Source: Arminella tubonensis
GTDB lineage: Bacteria; Pseudomonadota; Alphaproteobacteria; Rhizobiales; Rhizobiaceae
Assembly (NCBI RefSeq): GCF_003240585.1
Contig: NZ_PCDP01000036.1
Span: 124,001-188,000 of the forward strand
DNA: 64,000 nucleotides
Direction: 5' to 3'
Each line of letters begins with the position of its first letter. Positions within the stretch are counted from its first letter, which is position 1. The notes beneath the pieces are model-generated. The model ran no database searches, was not told where the DNA came from, and worked only from the letters and a program-made list of their open reading frames with translations. Positions 31,697 through 40,521 of the stretch are shown here, piece by piece. The translations under genes were made by a program, and so were the position numbers.

Positions 31697-32635
31697 CTAC
31701 AGTGCAATTTCCGCCAAAGCTGCTTTGAAGACCTCTGAATTAGGCTCATGCCCCGTCCACAGCTTGAAAGCGATGCACGCTTGATTAACGAGCATGCCAC
31801 GGCCGTCTAGCACGGTGCATCCGCGGTCCCTCGCCGATTGCAGGAATTTCGTGTTCGCGGGATTTGCTATAACATCGGCCACCGTCATTCTAGGAAGCAA
31901 GGTCGACGTATCCACTTGGAAATCAACGTCAACACGCGGCGGGAGGCCGATCGATGTGCAATTGATGACTATATCTATATCATCCGGAATCTGAAATCTG
32001 CCAAGCCAGGGTGAGAAACAGGTCTTTGTCGATGTGCAACTGCTGACGAGTTCCGCAAGCCTCTCGCCCCTACCGGGATCACGGTTTACAACGTGGAGTT
32101 CTTTACAGCCGGCAAGAGCAATCTCGATCGCTACAGCACGGGCGGCCCCCCCAGCGCCAAATATAAGGGCCTTAGCGCCTTTGACAGGCCTGACCGCGTC
32201 AAGAGATTTGAGGAAGCCCTTGCCATCGGTATTTTCTCCCAAAAGGCGGGAGCCGGATATGACCACCGTGTTGACTGCGCCGATGATTCGTGCCGAATCG
32301 CTGAGGTCATCGAGAAAGTCGATCACCTTGATCTTATGCGGCATTGAGCAGTTGAACCCAATCCAGCCCATCGCCTTCGCTCCATGGACTGCGAATTTCA
32401 AATTCTCTGGATTAACTTCGCAGTTGATGTAACGCCAATCCAACTTGTGAAAGCGGTAGGCCGCCTCGATCATCCAGACAGTCGGGTTGCTGGCTGCACC
32501 CGTTGAAAATGAGCCTGTCAGCCTTGAAAGGAAATCGCTGCCGAGCACGCCTTTAGTCCTTATTACAGAGTTCTTGTTTTTCGCGGATCGCTTCGCGTCT
32601 ATCAACCGAGAAGGCGTCGGTGCATTATCGGCCAT
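31697..32635 (-). CDS. Shikimate/quinate dehydrogenase family protein (312 aa)
   Basis: This is an AroE-family NAD(P)-dependent dehydrogenase. It has the substrate-domain lysine in NCSMPHKIKV, aspartate in GENTDGKGF, the Rossmann motif FGAGGAARAV, NRDPGR after beta2 (NADP-type), and the C-terminal LVNQACIAFKLWTG. The first 30 residues are an unusual extension. The expected SLSP-type substrate loop is replaced by TGSFSTGAASNP, so the substrate may not be shikimate. It overlaps the aldolase gene by 11 bases and is the downstream partner in that leftward operon, which suggests a catabolic role. GC content is lower than that of the transfer genes. The 3' end faces traR in the same direction. Confidence 0.8.
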   Translation of the reverse strand: MADNAPTPSRLIDAKRSAKNKNSVIRTKGVLGSDFLSRLTGSFSTGAASNPTVWMIEAAYRFHKLDWRYINCEVNPENLKFAVHGAKAMGWIGFNCSMPHKIKVIDFLDDLSDSARIIGAVNTVVISGSRLLGENTDGKGFLKSLDAVRPVKGAKALIFGAGGAARAVAIEIALAGCKELHVVNRDPGRGERLAELVSSCTSTKTCFSPWLGRFQIPDDIDIVINCTSIGLPPRVDVDFQVDTSTLLPRMTVADVIANPANTKFLQSARDRGCTVLDGRGMLVNQACIAFKLWTGHEPNSEVFKAALAEIAL

Positions 32636-33428
32636 ATCCGAGAGCCTGGGGAACGCAGTTGTTTAGTTCGGCCAACCACGATCTTGTGCCCGACTGGAGG
32701 TGAAACACGTCCATCCCCAAGGCAATCAAATCAAATCCGAGCTCAGAGAGATACTTGGCATTTTGCGGACTAACCGACATGGCCCAGGCCCTCTTACCTC
32801 GGCTCCGACATATCCGGAGTATGTCTTTTTGGCTGCTGACGACATCGGCTCTCAGCGGGTTAAGATCCCTTCCCTCCGACAGCGACAGCGATAAATCTGC
32901 TGGACCGATGAATACACCGTCGACTCCGGCGACATCCAGGATCTCTTCCAGCCTGTCGACCGCGCGGGCAGACTCGATCATAGGAATAACGAGGCAGGAA
33001 GCATTTGCGCGGAGACGATAGGCCTCGGGCTCTTCCTCCGTGACTGCACAGGCCAAGTATGGCCCCCAACTGCGGTTTCCAATGGGCTGGTATTTACAAA
33101 ACTCGACAAGTCTTCGCGCTTCAGCGGCATCGTCAATCATCGGCGCAATAATTGCCTCTGCTCCGGCATCTAATACTCTGGAAGCAAGGCTAAAATCTCC
33201 GACGGGGACACGGACTATAGGCGACTTTCCCGCCAGGCGTATATTTGCGATGGATGCAACAATAGACGTGTAATCAAACTGTCCGTGCTGAGCGTCAAGC
33301 GTAACAGCGTCCACCGCTTCTCTTGCCTGATAAAGAGCCAGTTGAGGATCGTTGAATGCGAGCCAAGACGTGCACAGCGCTCGCGGCTTGGCGTTCTCAC
33401 TCGAAGAATTGTTATCATTCGTCAGCAT
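32625..33428 (-). CDS. HpcH/HpaI-type class II aldolase (267 aa)
   Basis: This is a metal-dependent aldolase of the HpcH/HpaI family, which cleaves 2-keto-3-deoxy or 4-hydroxy-2-oxo acids to pyruvate plus an aldehyde. Family marks are VDAVTLDAQHGQFDY (the first catalytic block, usually D-x-E-H-x), PIVRVP, AEAIIAPMIDDAAEA, LVIPMIESARAVDRLEEI and GVDGVFIGPADLSLS. The substrate is not predictable. It is divergent from the RpiR gene over a 278-base AT-rich region and overlaps the AroE-like gene by 11 bases. It is probably controlled by that RpiR protein. Confidence 0.85.
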   Translation of the reverse strand: MLTNDNNSSSENAKPRALCTSWLAFNDPQLALYQAREAVDAVTLDAQHGQFDYTSIVASIANIRLAGKSPIVRVPVGDFSLASRVLDAGAEAIIAPMIDDAAEARRLVEFCKYQPIGNRSWGPYLACAVTEEEPEAYRLRANASCLVIPMIESARAVDRLEEILDVAGVDGVFIGPADLSLSLSEGRDLNPLRADVVSSQKDILRICRSRGKRAWAMSVSPQNAKYLSELGFDLIALGMDVFHLQSGTRSWLAELNNCVPQALGYGR

Positions 33429-33706
33429 GGTTTGATCCTGATTTATAAACTGGTTAAGCCACCGGATGTCAGGGGCAGTATCGTAAAATGGAATAAAGCT
33501 CCATAATAATACATAATAGAACTATACTCCGCAACAGGATTTGGTATTTTTTTTCGGCCTTCTGGCATTGCAATTCGTTTCGGTTCACGTCGACCGTAGA
33601 TTGTACAATCACTAGTCGACAAAACCAGATAGAAATGAGCAAACAAGTGGTGTAACGCGATGAGCAAGGTACCAATGCGCAAAAGTGAGAGAATTGGATA
33701 GAACAG
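33429..33706. promoter_or_regulatory. Divergent control region of the catabolic island
   Basis: An AT-rich region between the leftward aldolase operon and the rightward RpiR gene. It has a direct repeat CATAATA (33502-33508, 33512-33518) spaced by one helical turn and a small TGGA/TCCA repeat (33489-33503). These are candidate RpiR sites; the exact promoters are not assignable by eye. Confidence 0.4.
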
Positions 33707-34489
33707 ATGACCCAAACTCCTTTGATGGACGCCATATATAAATCAATCACCACGGCCCCTGCGGCACTCTCCAGAATAGCCTTGTACATCGCCAGAGAAC
33801 CTCAGCTGGTACCCAACCTCTCCATCGGCGAGCTTGCTTCGAATACCGACAGTGGCCAAGCTTCCGTCGTGAGATATTGTCGTTTGCTTGGCTTTCAGGG
33901 TTTCCGTGAATTCAAAATTGCCTTTACCGGCGAAATCGAGCGCGACAAAGCGCGGCGGGTTTCACGGGGGATATCGGACGATCTCAGCTTGGATCCTGCC
34001 GTGACCTCCGTCAGCACGGTATTAATGGAGTCAATTGCGGCGTCCGCCGAACTTATGGATCTCGTCGAGATAAAACGGCTTGCCGTAAAATTGCGTGTCG
34101 CTCAACGCGTGGAAATATTTGGTGTGGGCGCTTCAAGTATCTGTGCTGAAATCATCAGCCATCGGCTGTTGTGGCTCGGGATACGGGTGCATCATATCCT
34201 CTCCCCAAGCATAGCGTATGGAATTGCCAACACGCTTGACGCGGAAGCCCTCGCAATCGGCATTTCTTATAGCGGAGTAACTGACGAAACTGAAAAATTT
34301 CTATCTGCTGCTAAAAGTTCGGGCGCCGACAGTATTGCAATAACCTGTCGTTCAGACTCCCTGGTAGCTCTTTCTGCAGCTAGCACAATTTTGTTGAGCG
34401 TCGCCGGACCGTGGCCGGAGCCAGGTTCATCAAGGTTGATACCTTCCGTGGTTCTCCTAAGCGAGCTTCTCGCGGCTCACCTCAGATAG
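33707..34489 (+). CDS. RpiR-family transcription regulator (260 aa)
   Basis: This is a sugar-phosphate-sensing regulator. The N-terminal RpiR helix-turn-helix reads ISIGELASNTDSGQASVVRYCRLLGFQGFREFKIAF-like (seen here as LSIGELASNTDSGQASVVRY). The SIS domain has VEIFGVGASSICAEIISHRL and LAIGISYSGVTDETEKFLSAAKSSGADSIAITCRSDSLVA. RpiR regulators usually repress adjacent carbohydrate genes and respond to phosphorylated ligands. It is divergent from the aldolase-aroE operon and stands first in the rightward catabolic run, so it is the likely controller of both. A paralogue lies at 59288-60100. Confidence 0.88.
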   Translation: MTQTPLMDAIYKSITTAPAALSRIALYIAREPQLVPNLSIGELASNTDSGQASVVRYCRLLGFQGFREFKIAFTGEIERDKARRVSRGISDDLSLDPAVTSVSTVLMESIAASAELMDLVEIKRLAVKLRVAQRVEIFGVGASSICAEIISHRLLWLGIRVHHILSPSIAYGIANTLDAEALAIGISYSGVTDETEKFLSAAKSSGADSIAITCRSDSLVALSAASTILLSVAGPWPEPGSSRLIPSVVLLSELLAAHLR

Positions 34490-34742
34490 ATACGGTTCGA
34501 CGCTTCCGCCTACAGTGGCGGGAGCATCTACAATAATTGTATTAGTTTCGACTAAGCAGCCCCCGATGGTCGCCGACCACCGTTATGCTGTTCTTCGGAT
34601 TGAGCAGTCATCATCCCAGGCTGCGATATAAAGTAAAATTCCAATTTGTAAAACAATGGAGCTTGTTTCCATTTTTGCTCTCTGTTATCGCTTACTGACT
34701 GCAGTGCAAAAGTGACGCCTGCGCGGTGAAGGGAGATTTCTC

Positions 34743-36116
34743 ATGGTTGAGGTTAGCCTGAGTTCATTGGAGGACCGGGATGTCAAAGCGCATTTCCATT
34801 CTCAGACGAATCCGAAAAACTTAGCTGAAAATGGGCCGATAGCTATCGCGCGGGGCGACGGACCTTACGTCGTGGACAATCACGGCAACCGTTTCATCGA
34901 TGCTATGGCAGGCCTTTGGTGCGCGTCATTGGGTTTCTCGAACGCAAGACTGGCACAGGCGGCATCGCGACAATACGAGACCATGGGTTTCTACCACACC
35001 TTCTTCAATCGCACCCACGGCCCCGTAGTGGAGCTCGCCGAAAAACTGCTCGATCTGACTGAGATGCGCGACGGCAAAGTGTATTTTGCGACGTCTGGAT
35101 CAGAAGCGAACGAAACCATGGTCAAACTGTCATGGCTGTATCACGCCGAAAGAGGCAAGCCCAGCAAGCGCAAGGTTATTGCGCGGCAAAAATCATTCCA
35201 CGGCTCCACCATCGCTGCATCGTCCATGTGCGGGCTACCACACATCCACCGCGGATTTGGGTTGCCTCTTTCGGGCTTCATCCATACCTCAGCGCCATAT
35301 TCTTATAGGGGCAAATTAGAAGGCGAGAATGAGAGTGAGTTCGTCGCCAGGCTTTGTCAGGAATTGGAGAATCTCATTCTCAGGGAAGGTCCTGACACGA
35401 TTGCGGCGTTTATCGCTGAACCAATTCAGGCTGGCGGCGGCATCATACCGCCGCCGCAGGGATATTTTGAGGGTATTCAAAGAATACTCTTGAAATATGA
35501 TGTTCTCGCTCTGGCTGATGAAATCGTTTGCGGATTTGGCCGAACCGGCTCCTGGTTCGGAAAGGATACCGTGGGATATAAGCCTGATATGGTCGCACTT
35601 TCCAAAGGACTTTCGGCAGGTCACTTTCCAATTTCCGCCGTGGTGGTGACAGATGAAGTATATCGAGCCGCATATAGGTACAACGAGAATGGTGGCAACT
35701 TCTCACACGGATTTACCAACTCCGGCCATCCAGTCGGTGCTGCCGTAGCACTTGAAGCTATAAAAATCTATCGCGAGATGGACGTCGTTCAACACGTCAG
35801 GCAGATAGGAGCGCGTTTGCGAGGACATCTAGACGAAATCGCCAGAGGCTCGAGCATCATAGGCGATGTCCGTGGTGAAGGTCTAATGCTCGCTGTCGAA
35901 CTCGTAGAGGACAAAGCCAAAAAGACGCCGTTCGCGCCTTCCATGACCGTCGGTTCTAGATTGGATAAGATCGCGTACGCAAACGGTTTGGTGATCAGAT
36001 GCATGGGCGACACGATCGGTTTCTCTCCCGCCTTAAATATCGACAGTTCCCAAGCGGATGAAATTGCTGAGAAGGTCGGCAAGAGCATAGCCGATCTTGA
36101 AAGGCAGCTTTTATAG
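34743..36116 (+). CDS. Class III aminotransferase, omega-amino acid type (457 aa)
   Basis: This is a PLP-dependent aminotransferase. The internal aldimine lysine is K288 in MVALSKGLSAGHFPIS, and the PLP aspartate is in ADEIVCGFGRTG (about 258-269). The phosphate cup is TSGSEANETMVKL at 118-130. FIAEPIQAGGGIIPPPQGYF is typical of putrescine/beta-alanine-pyruvate types. Length is normal. The ATG at 34743 follows GAAGGGAGA. It probably removes the amino group from a substrate imported or produced by the neighbouring genes, such as an aminoalcohol or omega-amino acid; the exact substrate is unknown. It lies 253 bases after the RpiR gene. Confidence 0.88.
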   Translation: MVEVSLSSLEDRDVKAHFHSQTNPKNLAENGPIAIARGDGPYVVDNHGNRFIDAMAGLWCASLGFSNARLAQAASRQYETMGFYHTFFNRTHGPVVELAEKLLDLTEMRDGKVYFATSGSEANETMVKLSWLYHAERGKPSKRKVIARQKSFHGSTIAASSMCGLPHIHRGFGLPLSGFIHTSAPYSYRGKLEGENESEFVARLCQELENLILREGPDTIAAFIAEPIQAGGGIIPPPQGYFEGIQRILLKYDVLALADEIVCGFGRTGSWFGKDTVGYKPDMVALSKGLSAGHFPISAVVVTDEVYRAAYRYNENGGNFSHGFTNSGHPVGAAVALEAIKIYREMDVVQHVRQIGARLRGHLDEIARGSSIIGDVRGEGLMLAVELVEDKAKKTPFAPSMTVGSRLDKIAYANGLVIRCMGDTIGFSPALNIDSSQADEIAEKVGKSIADLERQLL

Positions 36117-36243
36117 AATGACGCCTACGCCGTGCATCGGATGACGTTGCGCGGCGGAGCCGGACCGCATTCAAAGGCTCAAGACGAAGTTTGACCCTGG
36201 TGGTCGTTCGAGTTTCGCCATCAAGCAGCACAGTGTTCAGAAA

Positions 36244-37224
36244 ATGATATCCGTTTCACAATCTTCCGGAATGATCGATTTAACAGGCAACGGGTTTCGC
36301 GCCACAATCGCGACAAAAGGGGCCACCCTGCTGGAGTGGGTCCCCTTATCGAGCATGAGCGAGGCCAGCGGAAGCTGGGTCGACGGATACGAAAGTTTGG
36401 CCGATCTCGACAATCAAGCCGGCGTGAGAAACGGTATTTTGGCGCCGTTTCCCAACCGGATTGCGAATAGTACATTTGATTTAGATGGCACTCTCTATCA
36501 GTTCGACCCAGTCACCAGCCGGGACAAGACCGTGCTCCACGGCTTTCTCAGGATTGTCACGTTTGACGTTGCAGACATAAGTGCAAACGACGATTTCATC
36601 TCGATTGTATTCAGAGCCAAAATTGATGACGACGCGTTCGCGGGTTACCCCTTCGCATTGGAAGTCGAGGTTGTCTACCTTTTCAAGAACCAAGCGATCG
36701 ATGTTTCCATCAAAGCCAAAAATCTGAACAATTTTCGCATACCGTTTGCGGCCGGTTGGCATCCGTATTTTCGCCTACCTAACGCGGAGGTTGTAGACGA
36801 AATGTATCTAAAGGTACCTTCCGTCTGGACGATAGAAACCGATCAGAACCTGATACCGGTTCGAGACGAATATGGGCGCCAACGCAAACAATTCGACGAC
36901 AGTTTCAATCATCCTCGACTTGTCGGCAAAAGTGTTCTCGACAAATGTTTTACAAATTTGCAGCCGGGACCTCAAGGAGTGTTCGAGACGTCGATAAGCG
37001 ATTGTAAGGGCGAACACGTCCTGACCGTTTGGCAAGACCGGGGCCATATGCATGTCTTTACTGGCGATACACTGTTGCGAAGGCCACGCAACTCCATTGC
37101 GCTTGAGCCTGTGGAGGCCACTACAAACAGCTTCAATCACCCTGAACTCATCGAGGAGTTGATGCTCCACCCCGGCCAGACGCGTGTCTTCAACTTCGGG
37201 GCGCGGGTCGAGGTAAACAGTTAG
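36244..37224 (+). CDS. Aldose 1-epimerase family protein (326 aa)
   Basis: This is a galactose-mutarotase-like enzyme that interconverts anomers of a sugar. Family blocks are NGILAPFPNRIANSTF (the substrate arginine), TVLHGFLR (catalytic-type histidine), FAAGWHPYFRLP, and ALEPVEATTNSFNHPE (the catalytic glutamate region). No signal peptide is present, so it is cytoplasmic. The ribosome site is weak; M11 (MIDLTGNGFRATI) is an alternative start. It sits between the aminotransferase and the ABC transporter genes. This supports a sugar-containing substrate for the cluster. Confidence 0.85.
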   Translation: MISVSQSSGMIDLTGNGFRATIATKGATLLEWVPLSSMSEASGSWVDGYESLADLDNQAGVRNGILAPFPNRIANSTFDLDGTLYQFDPVTSRDKTVLHGFLRIVTFDVADISANDDFISIVFRAKIDDDAFAGYPFALEVEVVYLFKNQAIDVSIKAKNLNNFRIPFAAGWHPYFRLPNAEVVDEMYLKVPSVWTIETDQNLIPVRDEYGRQRKQFDDSFNHPRLVGKSVLDKCFTNLQPGPQGVFETSISDCKGEHVLTVWQDRGHMHVFTGDTLLRRPRNSIALEPVEATTNSFNHPELIEELMLHPGQTRVFNFGARVEVNS

Positions 37225-37549
37225 CTCGAATTCCTTGGCTTGCTTTGCGGGGGTCAAGGCTACATCACCTGGCGGCCGGCATAGGCCCACTATTTGATTT
37301 CCGGAGCCATCGGGGGCTCGCACCAAAAATCTCCGCGCGATCTATTCACGCGCTTGAATGATCGTCCGTGAGACTTTCAACCGGCAGACAGCGAATATCT
37401 TCCGTCAAGACCAAAAAATTTCCGCCAATTAGCGTGATAAGGCCGAAACTGAAACGTAAAAAATTGGCTTGCGAAATAAAACTCTGTATGTCATATAAAT
37501 GAAACTTAGCTCCATTAAGAGAGCATAGTCGAAGTGGGAACAGGAATTG
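37225..37549. other. 325-base spacer before the ABC importer operon
   Basis: No gene is visible. The A/T-rich 3' half probably holds the importer promoter; TTGCGA (about 37468) and TATAAA (about 37494) are possible elements at wide spacing. The sequence GTGGGAACAGGAA (37535-37546) may be the ribosome site. Confidence 0.35.
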
Positions 37550-38743
37550 ATGGGCTCTACACTTAGAATACAAGACGTTTCGATGTCATTCGGAGCGATC
37601 AGCGTACTCAAGCAAATCAACTTGGATATAAGAGCCGGAAGCTTCGTCTCACTTCTCGGGCCCTCTGGCTGCGGAAAGTCGACGCTACTTCGTGTTATTG
37701 CTGGTTTTGAAGCGCAGCAATTGGGATCTATTCTCATCGACGGCAGAGCGGTCGAAGACGTTCCTCCTCGTGCACGCAATCTGGCTATGGTGTTTCAGAG
37801 TTATGCTCTCTACCCGCACATGACCGTGTCAGAAAACATTTCTCTTCCGCTGGAAATGGAGCTGTTAAGCGCCGTGCAGCGGCTTCCTCTGGTAGGGCGG
37901 ATGGCGGCTGGATCAAAAACCGTGTGGACCGATATTCGGCGGCGAGTACTGGACGCTTCCTGTTCCGTTCAGATCGATCATCTGCTGGAGCGGCGCCCAT
38001 CGCAGCTGTCTGGCGGTCAACGGCAACGCGTAGCACTAGCCCGAGCCCTGGTGCGTTCACCCGGCCTGTTTCTGATGGATGAGCCGCTCTCCAATCTGGA
38101 TGCGAAACTGAGGGTCGCCATGCGATCTGAACTTGTTTCGCTGAACAAGCAATTAGAATCAACGATCTTGTACGTTACGCACGATCAGACCGAAGCCATG
38201 GCGATGTCCGATAAGATAGCCTTAATGATGGGCGGAAGCGTGCTGCAGTATGATGCGCCGGAGGTTCTTTACACCAAACCCGGTCATCTGGACGTTGCCA
38301 CATTCATTGGTCAGCCAGCAATCAACTGTTTTACCGCCAGGATTCAAAATAACACGATTGTCAGCGATGGGGTCGATTGCAAGCTCTGGACCGAATACCC
38401 TAATCAGGAAAGCACTCTTGCCATTCGGCCTGAGGCACTAGCGATCACCAATAAGCAACCGGATGGCGCCCTCATTTCGATACCAGTGACACTGGATCGG
38501 GTCGAACTATTGGGTTCTGAAATCCTTCTCTGGTGCTCGAATAAGGCGACAGGTCAATCGGTTGTCGTGCAAACACGCGCCACCTTCCATCGCCGCTTGA
38601 TAGACCAAGGAAAATTGAGCGGAGATCTTTGGTTGGAGACTGATGGTGCGGGTACCCACGTGTTCGACCGGAATGGTAAGGCGGTTCAATTCGGCGACGC
38701 CGAGCTTGTGACCGCAGTTTCCAAAGGCGGCGCGACACAATGA
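37550..38743 (+). CDS. Ugp/MalK-type ABC transporter ATPase (397 aa)
   Basis: This is the ATP-hydrolysing subunit of a carbohydrate-type (CUT1) importer. It has Walker A GPSGCGKST (38-46), LSGGQ (153-157), Walker B LFLMDEPLSNLDAKL (about 173-187) and the C-terminal TOBE-like regulatory domain of MalK/UgpC proteins. Between YALYPH and LSGGQ it is about 18 residues longer than E. coli MalK (inserted part around AVQRLPLVGRMAAGSK), a feature of a rhizobial subfamily. The start is ATG 37550, with a TTG just before. The stop overlaps the first permease gene (ATGA). It acts with the two permeases and the binding protein that follow. Confidence 0.9.
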   Translation: MGSTLRIQDVSMSFGAISVLKQINLDIRAGSFVSLLGPSGCGKSTLLRVIAGFEAQQLGSILIDGRAVEDVPPRARNLAMVFQSYALYPHMTVSENISLPLEMELLSAVQRLPLVGRMAAGSKTVWTDIRRRVLDASCSVQIDHLLERRPSQLSGGQRQRVALARALVRSPGLFLMDEPLSNLDAKLRVAMRSELVSLNKQLESTILYVTHDQTEAMAMSDKIALMMGGSVLQYDAPEVLYTKPGHLDVATFIGQPAINCFTARIQNNTIVSDGVDCKLWTEYPNQESTLAIRPEALAITNKQPDGALISIPVTLDRVELLGSEILLWCSNKATGQSVVVQTRATFHRRLIDQGKLSGDLWLETDGAGTHVFDRNGKAVQFGDAELVTAVSKGGATQ

Positions 38744-39657
38744 AAAGCGCTTCGTCTACTTCATCGCCAATTCGCCACGCAGCTCTGACTGCTCGTTATC
38801 GAACCGAAAAGACGGCTTACTGGTGCGTTGCGCCGTCAGTGATATTGTTAGCGATTACCACGATCGCACCTTTTGCTGCCGTAGTTATGTTTAGCTTCAC
38901 CGACTACGAACTTGGCGCGACCGGTTTCAATTGGGTCGGGTTGGGCAACTTCGCTCGGATGATTAACGATCAAGGCGCGCAGAAAGCAATTCGAAATACC
39001 TTGCTCTTCGCCGGCATGGTGGTCCCGACCACGATCGCATTGGCCATGCTTTTTGCTGTACTCGTCAACGAGCGCGTAAAGACGCGCCGCGCCTATGAAA
39101 TCCTCTTCTTCCTGCCAATCACGGCTACAGTGCCGGTGATGTCACTCGTGTGGAGTTTTATTTTACACGACAGAATTGGCCCGGTCCACGCGTTGATGAT
39201 GACGTTGGGCATGCCTCAGGTGAGCTTTCTCTCCGACCCGAGAATTGTCCTTACCTCACTGGCGTTCATCGCTGTCTGGCAGCACCTGTGCTTTGCGTTC
39301 ATCATATTCCTGGCCGGCTTGACGACAATTCCAAAAGAGCTTTATGAAGCCGCCGCTCTGGACGGCGCCGACCGTGGTTGGGAGCGGCTTCGTCGAATAA
39401 CTCTACCGCTGCTCGGCCCGACTTCCCTTGTTGTGGCGTTGCTGACGACCTTGCGCACATTACAAGTGTTCGACTTGATTATCGTGCTTACGCAGGGCGG
39501 ACCCGACGGCCGATCTGAAGTCATTCTCTATCGAACATATTTGGAGGCTTTTGCCTATTTCCGCGTCGGCTATGGCAGCGCGCTCGCACTTATCTTTGTG
39601 GGGATAGTCGGCATCATCTCTGTAATACAGTTCTTGAGCGCTGGTAGGCGGAAATAG
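38740..39657 (+). CDS. CUT1 ABC permease, UgpA/MalF type (305 aa)
   Basis: This is a membrane subunit of the importer with six predicted segments, for example VAPSVILLAITTIAPFAAVVMF, TLLFAGMVVPTTIALAMLFAVL and VALLTTLRTLQVFDLIIVL. The EAA loop that contacts the ATPase is EAAALDGADRGWERLRRITLPLLGP near residue 203. There is no large periplasmic domain. The ATG at 38740 overlaps the ATPase stop. It pairs with the 39662 gene. Confidence 0.9.
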   Translation: MKSASSTSSPIRHAALTARYRTEKTAYWCVAPSVILLAITTIAPFAAVVMFSFTDYELGATGFNWVGLGNFARMINDQGAQKAIRNTLLFAGMVVPTTIALAMLFAVLVNERVKTRRAYEILFFLPITATVPVMSLVWSFILHDRIGPVHALMMTLGMPQVSFLSDPRIVLTSLAFIAVWQHLCFAFIIFLAGLTTIPKELYEAAALDGADRGWERLRRITLPLLGPTSLVVALLTTLRTLQVFDLIIVLTQGGPDGRSEVILYRTYLEAFAYFRVGYGSALALIFVGIVGIISVIQFLSAGRRK

Positions 39658-39661
39658 AAAA

Positions 39662-40486
39662 ATGAAGATCCGAACCTCACATTTCATTGTACATGCGATC
39701 TTACTTTTGGGCGCCATATATTCGGCATTCCCTTTCATATGGATGGTTTGGACGTCTCTCCGTTCATCCGGAGAGGCCTTCAACACAGGAACTGTTTCAT
39801 TGCTGGAGCATTGGGACGCCCTTTCAAACTATCGACAGGCTTTATTTGATACGCCTCTTATCAAATTCATGGCCAATGGCGTCGTTGTCTGCAGTGGGAT
39901 CCTTCTCTTCCAAGTTTTAACAGCAGTTCCATCCGCCTATGCGCTGGCAAAACTAAACTTTCGAGGTAAGCGACTTTTCGTCGGAACGCTCCTGGTGTGC
40001 TTTGCGATTCCGTTTCAATCACTTGCCCTTCCGCTTTTTGTCGCCTTGTCGCAGATGAAAGCCCTCAACTCGTATTTCTCTCTCATTTTCCCGTTTGTTG
40101 GCTCGGTCTTCGCGATATTGATGCTTGCGCAGTTTCTAAGGTCCTACCCAGACGAAATACTTGAGGCGGCGCGACTGGATGGTATGTCGGAATTTGCAAT
40201 CCTGTTGCGGCTAATATTTCCGGCTAGCTGGCCCGCCATCGCAACGTTCTCGCTATTTTCAGTATCAAGTCACTGGAACGACCTGTACTGGCCCTTGATC
40301 GTGATCACGTCGCCGGATTTAGCCCCTCCCACACTTGGAATACTCTTTTTCCGCAGCGATGAGAGCGGAGACAAAATGGGGCCGCTGATGGCTGCCGCCA
40401 CAATGGTCATGCTTCCGCTCTTCGTTTTTTTCCTCGTAGCCCAGCGGCGCTTCGTTCAAGGCATCACGAACACTGGCGTCAAGTAA
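39662..40486 (+). CDS. CUT1 ABC permease, UgpE/MalG type (274 aa)
   Basis: This is the second membrane subunit. It opens with a hydrophobic segment (FIVHAILLLGAIYSAFPFIWMVWTSL) typical of MalG/UgpE proteins. The EAA loop reads EAARLDGMSEFAILLRLIFPASWP. It ends FFLVAQRRFVQGITNTGVK, where QRRFVQGIT-GxxK is the usual tail. It starts four bases after the first permease. Confidence 0.9.
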   Translation: MKIRTSHFIVHAILLLGAIYSAFPFIWMVWTSLRSSGEAFNTGTVSLLEHWDALSNYRQALFDTPLIKFMANGVVVCSGILLFQVLTAVPSAYALAKLNFRGKRLFVGTLLVCFAIPFQSLALPLFVALSQMKALNSYFSLIFPFVGSVFAILMLAQFLRSYPDEILEAARLDGMSEFAILLRLIFPASWPAIATFSLFSVSSHWNDLYWPLIVITSPDLAPPTLGILFFRSDESGDKMGPLMAAATMVMLPLFVFFLVAQRRFVQGITNTGVK

Positions 40487-40521
40487 TAACTCATATCTAA
40501 TCGAAAAATGGAGTTAAGAGA

